A DNA stretch of 64,000 nt from Bin103 sp002238925 (GCA_965208065.1 OZ242313.1:1984001-2048000), one strand, 5' to 3'. Positions 17,378 through 25,504 are shown, counted from the stretch's first letter. Made by a program: numbers and translations. The notes: a model not told the origin generated them from the letters alone.

Positions 17378-18592
17378 ATGCGGGTAACGGAAGGACTGCG
17401 GGAAGCGTTCGACACCGTGCGCCACAACAAGCTGCGCACCGCGCTGACCATCCTCAGCATCGTGATCGGCGTCGCCTCGGTAATCGCGGTGATGGCGATC
17501 GGGATCATGGGCCGGCGCGCGATCATGGGCGACCTGGCGGCGCTTGGCGGCGCGCTATACTGGATCGAATCGCAGGAGGGCGGCTCGGACGACGGGCGCC
17601 GCGATCAGCACTTGCGCATCGAGCACCTGGAGGCGATATCCGCGCTGGTCGGAGACACCAGTTGGGTAAGCCCGACCCTGCGCGGCGACACCGAGCTGCG
17701 CTTCCACGGCCGGCAGGCGCCGGCGGCGCTGTTCGGCGTCGGTGCGGAGTACGCCGAGTTGTGGCCGTTGCCGGTGCAGGCGGGGCGCTTTCTCGAGCCG
17801 CAGGAGGTCCGGCAGCGGCGCAAGGTGATCGTTCTTGGCGACCGGATAGCGCACGCGCTGTTCGACGGCCCCGAGCGCGCGGTGGGCAGCGTGGTGGGCG
17901 CCGGCGGCCTGCAGTTGCAGGTGGTGGGTGTGATGGCGGCCGACTTCCGCGCCGCCGGCGACGGCTCCGACGACCGCACCTGCTACCTGCCGCATGGACT
18001 GTACCGCAGCATCTATCGGTGGGATCCGGCGGTCGGCCCGCATGTGCCGGCCATAACGCTGCGCGCCCGCGACTCGGCGCGCCTCGGTGAGTCGATGGCG
18101 CTCGTGCAGCAGTTCCTGGACCGCGTGTTGCCCGGTTCGCCGTCGGTGCGGCCGTTCGTGGTGGCGACCGACCAGGCGCGGCTCGAAACCGAGGCGGAGG
18201 TGCTGCGCGTGATCACTCTGATCGTGACCCTGGTGGCCGGCATCTCGCTGCTGGTCGGCGGCCTCGGGATCATGAACATCATGCTGGTGAGCGTCAGCGA
18301 GCGCACCGTCGAGATCGGCCTGCGCAAGGCGGTGGGCGCCCGCGACGGCGACATCCTCGGCCAGTTCCTGATCGAGTCGATGGTGATCTGCCTGCTCGGC
18401 GGGGTATGCGGGGTGGTGCTGGGGTTCGGCGGCACATTGGCGGTAGCGCTGGCGCTGGGCTGGAACCTGATCCTGCCGGAGGTGGCCGCCGTCGGGTTGG
18501 GCGTGGCGGTGGCGACCGGCCTGTTTTTCGGCGTATATCCGGCGGCCAAGGCGGCGCGGCTGCCGCCGGTGGTCGCCCTGAGCCGCAATTGA
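17378..18592 (+). CDS. MacB/FtsX-type ABC permease (1)
   Basis: A 404-residue permease with the MacB topology: one N-terminal helix (HNKLRTALTILSIVIGVASV, about 15-35), a large periplasmic MacB_PCD domain, and three C-terminal helices. The C-terminal FtsX region contains GLGIMNIMLVSVSERTVEIG and LRKAVGA, highly conserved in this family. It lies 20 nt after the ATPase. With the paralogue at 18600-19832 it probably forms a heterodimer, in contrast to the homodimeric E. coli MacB. Confidence 0.9.
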   Translation: MRVTEGLREAFDTVRHNKLRTALTILSIVIGVASVIAVMAIGIMGRRAIMGDLAALGGALYWIESQEGGSDDGRRDQHLRIEHLEAISALVGDTSWVSPTLRGDTELRFHGRQAPAALFGVGAEYAELWPLPVQAGRFLEPQEVRQRRKVIVLGDRIAHALFDGPERAVGSVVGAGGLQLQVVGVMAADFRAAGDGSDDRTCYLPHGLYRSIYRWDPAVGPHVPAITLRARDSARLGESMALVQQFLDRVLPGSPSVRPFVVATDQARLETEAEVLRVITLIVTLVAGISLLVGGLGIMNIMLVSVSERTVEIGLRKAVGARDGDILGQFLIESMVICLLGGVCGVVLGFGGTLAVALALGWNLILPEVAAVGLGVAVATGLFFGVYPAAKAARLPPVVALSRN

Positions 18593-18599
18593 GGCGCGC

Positions 18600-19832
18600 G
18601 TGGGTATCGGCGCCCTGATCATGGCCGCGCTGGCGGCGGTCGCGGCCAACCGTTTCCGCACCTTCCTGGCGCTGCTCGGCATCACCATTGGCGTCGGTTC
18701 GGTGATCGCCATCGTCGGCCTCGGCGACGGCGCCAAGCTGGTGGTACGCGACGCAATTTCGCGCTTCGGCGCCGGCTCGCTGATGGTGCTGCCCAACTAC
18801 CAGGTGATCGAGGCAAGCGACGGCCGCTACGAGTGGCCGTCGATCACCCGCGAGGACATCGCACAGATCAACGCGCGCGCCGATGCGGTGCTGGCGGTGA
18901 CCCCGCAGGCCAACTGGCCGGGAGCCTCCGCCCGCCGGGCCGGGCGCGCCCGCGAGGTGGAGATGTTCGGCACCCTGCACCATTTTCTGGCGGTCAATTC
19001 ATCCACGCGCCTGGCACAGGGCCGCTTTCTGCATCCCGAGGACGACCGCCTGCAGCGCAAGGTGGCGGTGCTCGGCGCCGGCGTCGCCGCCGACCTGTTC
19101 CCGGACGCCCCCGCCTTGGGTGCGTTGATCTCGATCGAAAACTGGTTCGAGCTGGAGGTGATCGGCATCCTCGCTCCCGAGCAGAATTCGCTGCTCGAAG
19201 TGGGGGAGGAGTTCACGGTCGACGACCGCGTGTTCCTGCCGATTTCGACCCTGGAGCGCGTCACCCGCTTCGACGTGGTGTCGATTCTGTGGGGCGAGGC
19301 GGTCAGCCTGCGCGAGATCGAGACCGCCAAGCGGCAGATACTGGCGATTCTGGACGCCAACCACGGCCGTTTCGACGGCATCCATCACAAGTTCGCCGTG
19401 CACGACTGGGCGCAACTGCTGTCCACCATCGAATCCACCACCGGCACCATCACCGCGCTGGTGTCGGTGCTGGGGATCATCTCGCTGGTGGTGGCCGGCA
19501 TCGGGGTGATGAACATCATGCTGGTGTCGGTACGCGAGCGCACCCGCGAGATCGGCACCCGCAAGGCGCTCGGCGCGCAGCCGGCCGCAATCCTCAACCA
19601 GTTCGTGATGGAGGCGGTGCTGGTGTGCGGCGGCGGCGGGCTGGCCGGCGTCGGCTTGGCTGCCGCGGTAATCGCGCTGATCGCCGAGCTCACCGGCTGG
19701 CCGGGCTTGGTGTCGTGGCCGACGGTCCGGCTCGCGTTCCTGCTGTCATTCGGGACCGGCTTGGTGTTCGGCCTCTACCCCGCCAGCCGCGCCGCCCGCC
19801 TGCCCCCGGTTGAAGCCCTGCGCCACGACTGA
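18600..19832 (+). CDS. MacB/FtsX-type ABC permease (2)
   Basis: A 410-residue paralogue of the preceding permease, starting with GTG 18600, 7 nt after the upstream stop. It has the N-terminal helix with NRFRTFLALLGITIGVGSV, a large periplasmic domain, and the FtsX C-terminus with GIGVMNIMLVSVRERTREIG and TRKALGA. Two non-identical permeases with one ATPase imply an asymmetric exporter. The substrate could be a lipid, peptide or small toxic compound; the sequence does not say. Convergent with the desaturase gene. Confidence 0.9.
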   Translation: MGIGALIMAALAAVAANRFRTFLALLGITIGVGSVIAIVGLGDGAKLVVRDAISRFGAGSLMVLPNYQVIEASDGRYEWPSITREDIAQINARADAVLAVTPQANWPGASARRAGRAREVEMFGTLHHFLAVNSSTRLAQGRFLHPEDDRLQRKVAVLGAGVAADLFPDAPALGALISIENWFELEVIGILAPEQNSLLEVGEEFTVDDRVFLPISTLERVTRFDVVSILWGEAVSLREIETAKRQILAILDANHGRFDGIHHKFAVHDWAQLLSTIESTTGTITALVSVLGIISLVVAGIGVMNIMLVSVRERTREIGTRKALGAQPAAILNQFVMEAVLVCGGGGLAGVGLAAAVIALIAELTGWPGLVSWPTVRLAFLLSFGTGLVFGLYPASRAARLPPVEALRHD

Positions 19833-19858
19833 CCGGCTGCAGCCGACGGAGAGCGGAG

Positions 19859-21097
19859 TCAGCGCGGGGCGGCGGCGGGGGCTATCGTGGCGAGCGGGTC
19901 GCCGGCGGAGTCGAGCGCGGCGTCGCGGCCGCGTGCGGCGCCGGAACGGCGCGGCAGGTCGGCTTGCGACAGCACCGGCGGGTGCGCGGTGGGCGGCAGC
20001 GGCGTGTCGTACTGGTAGCCGGGCTCCGTCTGCTGCCGCTTCCAGATGGCCAGGATCTCGCGCCACGAGCCCAGCAGTGAACGCGGCTCCGGGACGTCGT
20101 CCCGGATCACCCGATACAGCTTCGCGAGGTTGTAGCACGGCACGCCGGCGTACATGTGGTGCTCGGTGTGCCAGTTCATGCCCCAGTACAGGAACTCCGA
20201 GATCGGGTCGAGCGTGTTGCTGCGCACGCACAGGCGGAAGTCGGGCACGTTGTCGCGCAGGCCGGCGTGCATCGGCCCGCCCACCAGCCAGCGCAGCCAG
20301 TGGCCGACGGCCAGGTGCGCGGTCAGCAGCAGGGCCAGGATCGGTACGCCCAGGGCGGCCGGGATGGCGACCGCCGCCGCCAGGGAGAGCAGGATGAGGC
20401 GCGCCGCCCACACCGCCCGGCGCCGCATTGCCGGCGCGTCGCGGTAGATCGCCCGCATCCACTCGCCGTCCCAGTCGCCGCCGGCGCCGGTGGCGGACGG
20501 GTAGCGGTTCAGCGCGGTGATCACGTGCAGGCGCAGCACCGGCCACAGGCCGGCGGACTGGTAGCCGCCGGTGACGTTGACGGTGAACAGCTGCAGCAGG
20601 TACAGGAACCGATAGGTGGGGTCCTGCGGCAGCACCACCTCGCGGTCGCCTTCCGGGTGCAGGGTGTAGCGGTGGTGGTAGCTGTGGCTCACCTTGAAGT
20701 CGTAGATGTTGACGAAGCCGAACAGGCAGAACACGCGGGTGAACAACCCGTTCAGCCACTTGGTCCGGAACACCGTACCGTGCCCGAGCTCATGAATCGC
20801 CGCGCCCTTGAAGAACGATCCCACCACGCCATGTGCCATGAGCGCGACCGCGAACAGGAGCCATAGCTCCGCCGCAAACAGCAGCCAGGTCAGTGCTCCG
20901 GTAGCGCCCCACAACAGCAGGTGGCCGACGCTGTGCAGACCGCCGCGCCAGTCGCTGCGCCGCATCAGCTCGCGCAGCAGCGCCGGCTCCACCGGCGACC
21001 GGTACCACTTGACCCGAAAGTCGCGCCGCACCTCCGCCATCGGCCGGAATTCGGCGGCGGTGGCACCTACCGTCCCGTTGCTGGTCGACGTAGCCAT
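19859..21097 (-). CDS. Membrane fatty acid desaturase (1)
   Basis: A 412-residue di-iron membrane desaturase. The three histidine boxes are complete: HELGH (about 102-106), SHSYHH (137-142) and HTEHH (310-314). Four or more hydrophobic helices lie between them, and NIYDFKVSHSYHHRYT is typical of the FA_desaturase family. It would introduce a double bond or hydroxyl group into a lipid acyl chain, using reduced ferredoxin or cytochrome b5-like donors not encoded nearby. A closely similar paralogue lies at 24338-25504. The start is the ATG at 21097; upstream, GGTAGCC and GGCTACC at 21102-21108 and 21137-21143 form a spaced inverted repeat. Confidence 0.88.
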   Translation of the reverse strand: MATSTSNGTVGATAAEFRPMAEVRRDFRVKWYRSPVEPALLRELMRRSDWRGGLHSVGHLLLWGATGALTWLLFAAELWLLFAVALMAHGVVGSFFKGAAIHELGHGTVFRTKWLNGLFTRVFCLFGFVNIYDFKVSHSYHHRYTLHPEGDREVVLPQDPTYRFLYLLQLFTVNVTGGYQSAGLWPVLRLHVITALNRYPSATGAGGDWDGEWMRAIYRDAPAMRRRAVWAARLILLSLAAAVAIPAALGVPILALLLTAHLAVGHWLRWLVGGPMHAGLRDNVPDFRLCVRSNTLDPISEFLYWGMNWHTEHHMYAGVPCYNLAKLYRVIRDDVPEPRSLLGSWREILAIWKRQQTEPGYQYDTPLPPTAHPPVLSQADLPRRSGAARGRDAALDSAGDPLATIAPAAAPR

Positions 21098-21189
21098 GGT
21101 TGGTAGCCCTTACCAATACACCGTAGCCAGTGGATTGGCTACCCCGTACGCGTAGACCTGATCGGCCGATTACACCGGCACCGGCAACG

Positions 21190-21444
21190 TCACCGGCTTA
21201 CCGGTGTCCAGGTTGCCGGCGGCGACCGGAACGCCCCCCAGTTGCAGAACAACTCGGCGATCGCCCCGCCGGCGAACTTGAACACCGCCGTGCATACCAC
21301 CTCCGACTCCAGCCGCGCCGGGTCGGCATCGCAGATCGCCCGGATCGCAACGTCATCACCGTGGGCGTGGATCGCCGGCAAGTGCCGGTTGCGGGCAATG
21401 TGGCCCATGCCGACGATGCCCACCTGGATCTTCGCGCCGCTCAT
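21190..21444 (-). pseudogene. Gfo/Idh/MocA oxidoreductase remnant with internal deletion
   Basis: An 84-codon open frame that starts like a full Gfo/Idh/MocA protein (KIQVGIVGMGHIARNRHLP, with the GxGxxA motif, and ICDADPARL) but then jumps straight into a C-domain strand (TAVFKFAGGAIAELFCNWG). The EKP catalytic region and most of the C-domain, well over 200 residues compared with the usual 330-390, are missing. The frame stays open across the join, so it could still be translated, but no activity is expected. Confidence 0.75.
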
Positions 21445-21499
21445 GCGAGGTTCATGCCCCGTCCTCGACGCCTCGTCAGCCGGTCGAACGAGAGGCCGC

Positions 21500-22048
21500 C
21501 TACCAGACCTGAGTCAGGTCGACGACAACGTCTGCCGGGTTCGCCATCGCTACCCGGTCGGTGAACACGCCGCGCTCGTCCAGATTGCCCTCCTGGAGGT
21601 GATGGACGATCACCTGGTGCGCCTCGGGGTCGACAATCCAGTACTCCGGCACTCCGGCCTGGCGATACAGCTCCAGCTTCAGGTCGCGGTCCTTGGCCGC
21701 GGTAGAGGGGGACAGGATCTCGACCGCGAGGTCCGGCGGCCCGAGCGCCCGGCTGGGGGAGATGCGCCGGATGTGCTCACTCAGGAACACCGCCAGATCG
21801 GGCTGCACCACGTCGAATTGGGAGAGCTGTACGTCGAACGGCGCGTTGAACACCTCACCGCGACCGCCGACCTCCAGTTGCTGGTAGAGCTGAACCTGGA
21901 TGCGCCGCGAAATGCGCTGATGGTAAGCGCTCGGAGAGGGACTCATGTAGTGCCTGCCATCGATCAGCTCGTGCGTACGGCCGTCGTCGGGAAGCAGTGC
22001 ATACTCGCGATAGGTAAGCTTGATTCGGTCGCCAACTTTGATCGCCAT
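21500..22048 (-). CDS. Uma2 family protein (DUF820, PD-(D/E)XK nuclease fold)
   Basis: A 182-residue Uma2 protein. The family pattern is visible: the opening LTYREYALLPDDGRTHELIDG, then VVQPDLAVF, PDLAVEILSPST with the acidic pair, a Lys in KDRDLKLELY, and GVPEYWIVDPEAHQV. This is the PD-(D/E)XK-like core. The cellular role of Uma2 proteins is not established; they expand strongly in some genomes. The ATG at 22048 was chosen because the domain starts there. A second, longer Uma2 gene lies at 42915-43889. The neighbourhood is full of pseudogenes. Confidence 0.85.
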   Translation of the reverse strand: MAIKVGDRIKLTYREYALLPDDGRTHELIDGRHYMSPSPSAYHQRISRRIQVQLYQQLEVGGRGEVFNAPFDVQLSQFDVVQPDLAVFLSEHIRRISPSRALGPPDLAVEILSPSTAAKDRDLKLELYRQAGVPEYWIVDPEAHQVIVHHLQEGNLDERGVFTDRVAMANPADVVVDLTQVW

Positions 22049-22102
22049 CGCCGGATTACGCGGACCCCCACTGTACCCGGCGCACCGGTTCGCCTGCAAC
22101 CA

Positions 22103-22221
22103 CTCGGCGACGTGCGCAAGGAGATTACCACCCAGACGCGGTGGATACTTGCGGTGATGGGAGCCGCGGCGGTGCTGATCCCGATCATGCAGCGGGTGAT
22201 GGCGATCGTTGTTCCGTAGTA
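22103..22221 (+). repeat. 119-bp direct repeat, copy A (truncated 3' end of the coiled-coil gene)
   Basis: This segment matches 24124-24242 over 119 bp with a single mismatch (ACCACCC against ACCAACC). In copy B it encodes the last linker, the membrane helix and the stop codon of the coiled-coil protein at 23785-24240. Copy A has no gene body in front of it, so it is a truncated gene fragment beside the Uma2 gene. The two copies bracket about 1.9 kb of pseudogenes. Confidence 0.9.
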
Positions 22222-22474
22222 ACCGCAGACCGTGAAGCGGTTGATGTACGGCTTCCTGCGCGACGTGGAGGTGTTTTCGGTCAACCTGTTCCGGTTCGAG
22301 CAGTTGATGATGCCGGCCAGCACCGCCGCACCGCCATCCGGGCGCTGCTGCGCTCGCAACGGCGCCAGGGGAACGGCGAGCACCACTACGGTGGTTTTCC
22401 CTGCGCAATCTGCGTCTTGAAGTGAACGCCACCTGTGTTGACAGGGCCGCGAGGAAGCCGGAGGCTCCTCCTGC
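22222..22474 (+). other. Intergenic stretch with a possible unidentified gene remnant
   Basis: No intact gene is seen. From about 22232 the plus strand reads MKRLMYGFLRDVEVFSVNLF followed by RFEQLMMPAS, which looks like real protein before it degrades into low-information sequence. I do not recognise the family. The stretch lies directly after the duplicated fragment and before the amidase pseudogene, so it is probably part of the same eroded region. Confidence 0.3.
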
Positions 22475-23525
22475 ATGGACTTTCGTGAGACGACGATTGA
22501 GCAACTCGTCGGTGCCGTGCTTTCGCGGCGGGTGTCGGCTCGTGACTTGACGCAAGCCGCGATCGGCAACATCGAGTCGATGAACTCGCGGCTGAACGCG
22601 TTTTGCGCGGTGAACTTCGAGGATGCCCTGGCGCAAGCCGACGCGATCGATGCGCGCCTGAAACACGGTGATCCGGTAGGGCCGCTGGCCGGCATTCCGA
22701 TAGGCGTCAAGGATCTCGAGGATGCGCGCGGGTTCGTCACGACCTTCGGGGCCGAACTGCACGCAGGCGACGCACCCTCGCGACGTCGCCTATGCGCTCG
22801 ATGCCGTCCTGGAGCATGAACCGACCGACATCTTCTCAATGCCCCGCCCGGCCGAATCCTGGCGAGCTGCATTGAACCGGCAGAACAGGCCGCGGCGCGT
22901 CGTGTGGTCGCCGACGATGGGATTCGCCACGGTTGACTCGGAGATCATGCAGCATTGCGAAGCGGCCATTGCGGCTCTTCGAGGCGCAGGTGTCGACGTA
23001 GTCGTGCGTGAGACCATCTGGGAAGAGGACCCCCACGGACCGTGGTACCAGTTCTGGTCCGCGTCCCGTGCGCGAGTTCAGGGTGAACTGCGCGGCACAC
23101 CGCAATGGGACCAGATCGACGAGGGGCTCAAGCCTCAGATCGAGCACGGCATGGACAGCGTCAGCGGAGTCGATTACGCCCGTGCGCTCGATGCCTGTCA
23201 CAATCTGAACGCCAAGCTGGTCGACGCGTTCCAGGCGGGAGACTTCATCCTCACGCCGACCACGTGCGGCCAGACTCCCAAGGCCGGTTCGGCCTCCGGC
23301 ACGATCAACGGCAAAGAGACGGACGGCTGGGTCGCTTTCACGTACGGTATCAACATGACGCGCAACCCGGCGGGTACCGTGTGCGTCGGCAAGACCGGAC
23401 TCGGCCTGCCGATCGGCCTGCAGATCATCGGCAACCAGCGCGACGACGTTGGCGTACTGAAGACCATGTGCTTCCTTGAAGACCTGCTCGCGCAGCCGCA
23501 CAACGCTCCCGCCGGCGTGACCTGA
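22475..23525 (+). pseudogene. Amidase (GatA family) pseudogene, internal deletion plus frameshift
   Basis: The first 100 or so codons read as the N-terminus of an amidase-signature enzyme, ending AGIPIGVKDLEDARGFVTTFG, which contains the catalytic Lys of the Ser-Ser-Lys triad. Near 22765 the sequence jumps, in another frame, to a later part (DVAYALDAVLEHEPTD), and then runs to a normal C-terminus (NPAGTVCVGKTGLGLPIGLQ). The GSSGG-type serine loop and its flanks are gone and the halves are out of frame. The intact enzyme would hydrolyse amides; this copy cannot. Confidence 0.85.
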
Positions 23526-23529
23526 TCCG

Positions 23530-23601
23530 GGCACCGACGAGGCCCTCAAGCTCAAGATCGCCGCCGGCGTGCTCGACCGCGACCCCGCCGCGCTCCGCTA
23601 G
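23530..23601 (+). pseudogene. Acyl-CoA dehydrogenase C-terminal tail fragment
   Basis: Twenty-three codons plus a stop read GTDEALKLKIAAGVLDRDPA, followed by ALR. This matches the last residues of acyl-CoA dehydrogenases, including the intact one at 43956-45173, which ends GTDEVLKLKIAVGVLGRDYA and then AFR. Nothing upstream continues the gene. It is a 72-bp scar fused directly behind the amidase remnant. Confidence 0.8.
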
Positions 23602-23642
23602 CCAAGGTTTAGCGCGTTTCAGGCGGCCAGGGCGGCTGCCGA

Positions 23643-23712
23643 GCGCGGGGTGGATCCTGCAGCTTGATCATCCCCGCGCGCTAGCGCCCCGGCGCGAGCT
23701 GCGGGATCCACC
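23643..23712. repeat. Inverted repeats in an intergenic gap
   Basis: GGTGGATCCTGCAGC at 23649-23663 pairs with GCTGCGGGATCCACC at 23698-23712 with one mismatch. A competing pair, GCGCGGGG (23643-23650) and CCCCGCGC (23672-23679), overlaps it. No U-run follows, so an intrinsic terminator is unlikely. It could be a mobile-element end or simply a folding element. No other feature is seen between 23602 and 23784. Confidence 0.45.
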
Positions 23713-23784
23713 TTTCGTTCAGACCTCCGCGGCGGCCGCGTGTGGACCGGTACTCGGCGCTCGTTATAGAGTAAATTGCACGTC

Positions 23785-24240
23785 ATGGCTGTAGTGTCGG
23801 TACCGCGCCCGTTGCAGGATCGCCTGGGAGACGACGCGACTGCGTCGCTCGTGGAGATGCTGCACCAGCTTGAGGAAGATCAGGAAGAGCGGCGGGAAGT
23901 ACAGAAAGAGCATCTGTTCCAGATTCTGGAGGAACGGTTCCTGCGCCACGTGGCGGAGTCCGAACATCGGACCCGCAAGGAACTAGGCGAGGAGATCTCC
24001 GATGTGCGCAAGGAGCTCGGCAGGGAGATCTCCAACGTGCGCATCGAACTCGGCAGGGAGATTTCCGACGTGCGCAAGGAGATCTCCGACGTGCGCAAGG
24101 AGATCTCCGACGTGCGCAAGGATCTCGGCGACGTGCGCAAGGAGATTACCAACCAGACGCGGTGGATACTTGCGGTGATGGGAGCCGCGGCGGTGCTGAT
24201 CCCGATCATGCAGCGGGTGATGGCGATCGTTGTTCCGTAG
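23785..24240 (+). CDS. Coiled-coil membrane-anchored protein with heptad repeats (unknown function)
   Basis: A 151-residue protein. The N-terminus is polar and acidic (HQLEEDQEERREVQKEHLFQ), the middle (about 70-124) is a run of seven-residue units such as EISDVRK, a heptad pattern expected to form a coiled coil, and the C-terminus is one hydrophobic helix (WILAVMGAAAVLIPIMQRVM). Similar small helical anchors occur next to Uma2 genes in other bacteria, but I know no defined function. The ATG at 23785 is preferred over an upstream TTG. The last 117 bases are duplicated at 22103-22221. Confidence 0.72.
   Translation: MAVVSVPRPLQDRLGDDATASLVEMLHQLEEDQEERREVQKEHLFQILEERFLRHVAESEHRTRKELGEEISDVRKELGREISNVRIELGREISDVRKEISDVRKEISDVRKDLGDVRKEITNQTRWILAVMGAAAVLIPIMQRVMAIVVP
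23993..24157 (+). repeat. 21-bp tandem repeats coding heptads
   Basis: Seven or so units of GAGATCTCCGACGTGCGCAA-like sequence follow one another in frame inside the coiled-coil gene, with variants coding EISDVRK, ELGREIS and NVRIELG. Units at about 24058-24120 are nearly identical, implying recent slippage or unequal crossing over. The repeat unit equals one heptad, so copy-number changes alter only coiled-coil length. Confidence 0.8.
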
Positions 24241-24242
24241 TA
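24124..24242 (+). repeat. 119-bp direct repeat, copy B
   Basis: This is the source-like copy of the repeat at 22103-22221, lying in its natural context at the 3' end of the coiled-coil gene. The match ends 2 bases after the stop codon. Confidence 0.9.
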
Positions 24243-24300
24243 TCCGCGCCACGGCGCAGTTGCGGCGTTCCTGCATTTGAATTCCGGTCGAGCGACAGAC

Positions 24301-24330
24301 TTGCCGGTGCCGCGGCACCTGTACTAGTAT
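24301..24330 (+). promoter_or_regulatory. Candidate promoter with palindromic spacer, desaturase 2
   Basis: TTGCCG (24301-24306) and TAGTAT (24325-24330) are 18 bp apart. The spacer contains a perfect 14-bp palindrome, GGTGCCGCGGCACC, at 24306-24319. The predicted start of transcription falls within a base or two of the ATG at 24338, so the mRNA may be leaderless. A regulator could sit between the -35 and -10. Each hexamer matches consensus at four of six positions, so this is moderate evidence. Confidence 0.42.
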
Positions 24331-24337
24331 CCGCCGT

Positions 24338-25504
24338 ATGCAGCTAAAAGCGCCGGCGCGCGAGTTCCCGCCGCTGGAGCGGGTACGCAGGGACCTGCGC
24401 GTCAAGTGGTACCGTTGCCCGATCGAGCCCGCGAAGCTGCGCGAGTTGATGCGGCGCAGCGACCTGCAGGGCGCCATTCAGACCCTCGGCCACCTGGGCC
24501 TGTGGGCCGCGTTTGGCGCGGCAACCGCCTGGTTCTTCACGCAGGGCATGTGGCTGCCGTTCGCGGTCGCGCTGTGGTGCCAGGGCACGGTGGGCACCTT
24601 CATCCGCGGGCTCGGCACCCACGAGCTCGGCCATGGCACCGTGTTCCGGACCAAGTGGCTGAACAGGTTTTTCCTGGTGCCGACGTCGATGCTCACCTGG
24701 TGGAGCTACCACGAGTACGCGATGAGCCACACCTATCACCACCGCTACACGCTGTACCAGGAAGGCGACCGCGAGGTGGTGCTGCCGATCGACCTGCCCC
24801 TGAAGCCACTGCAACTGTTGCAACGGCTCACCTTCAACGTGCAGGGCATGATCCAGATCATCGGGGCCACGGTGCGCATGGCCATTCCCTCCTACCGCCG
24901 CGACCTGACCAGCATCCGCACCAGCGAGTGGACCGAGGCGCTGTTCAAGGTCGCCCCCGACGTGGAGCGCAAGGCGGTGCGCTTCGCCCGCCTGACCATC
25001 CTGTTCCACGCATCGCTGCTGGTGGTGTCGGCCGTAACCGGCGCATGGTGGATATCGATCGTGTGCACCGGCTTCCTGTTCTGCGGCAACTGGCTGGCCG
25101 GCCTGGTAGGCACGCCGATGCATATCGGCCTGATGGACGGCGTACCCGACTTCCGCATGTGCGTGCGCTCCAACCGGCTCGACCCGTTCACTTCGTTCCT
25201 GTACTGGCGCATGAACTGGCACACCGAGCACCACATGTTCGCCGGCGTGCCGTGCTACAACCTGAAGAAGCTGGCGCGCGAGATCGCCCCCGACATGCCG
25301 GAGCTGCGCAGCCTGTGGCAGAGCTGGCGGGAGATGATCGACATCGAGAAACACCGCCGCACCGATTCCGCCTACCAGTACCAGACGCCGCTGCCGCCCA
25401 CCGCCCACCCGGCGGTGCTGCGCGAGCAGGACGTGCCGTCCCGCAGGGGCGTGCGTGCCGGAATGGAGTCCTCGATCGGCGAACTGGCCCCGGTCGGCCA
25501 GTAG
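24338..25504 (+). CDS. Membrane fatty acid desaturase (2)
   Basis: A 388-residue di-iron desaturase, paralogous to the one at 19859-21097 along its whole length. Histidine boxes are HELGH (95-99), SHTYHH (130-135) and HTEHH (295-299). Shared stretches include RVKWYRCPIEPAKLRELMRR near the N-terminus and AGVPCYNLKKL after the last box. It probably modifies lipid acyl chains in the membrane. No Shine-Dalgarno sequence precedes the ATG, in line with a leaderless transcript. The paralogues face each other across a pseudogene-rich region. Confidence 0.88.
   Translation: MQLKAPAREFPPLERVRRDLRVKWYRCPIEPAKLRELMRRSDLQGAIQTLGHLGLWAAFGAATAWFFTQGMWLPFAVALWCQGTVGTFIRGLGTHELGHGTVFRTKWLNRFFLVPTSMLTWWSYHEYAMSHTYHHRYTLYQEGDREVVLPIDLPLKPLQLLQRLTFNVQGMIQIIGATVRMAIPSYRRDLTSIRTSEWTEALFKVAPDVERKAVRFARLTILFHASLLVVSAVTGAWWISIVCTGFLFCGNWLAGLVGTPMHIGLMDGVPDFRMCVRSNRLDPFTSFLYWRMNWHTEHHMFAGVPCYNLKKLAREIAPDMPELRSLWQSWREMIDIEKHRRTDSAYQYQTPLPPTAHPAVLREQDVPSRRGVRAGMESSIGELAPVGQ

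Noticed and set aside
23641..23712. Intrinsic terminator
   Set aside because: Arms are long but loop is large, a competing stem exists and there is no T-run.
23993..24157. CRISPR-like array
   Set aside because: The repeats are 21 bp without unique spacers and code for heptads within an open frame.
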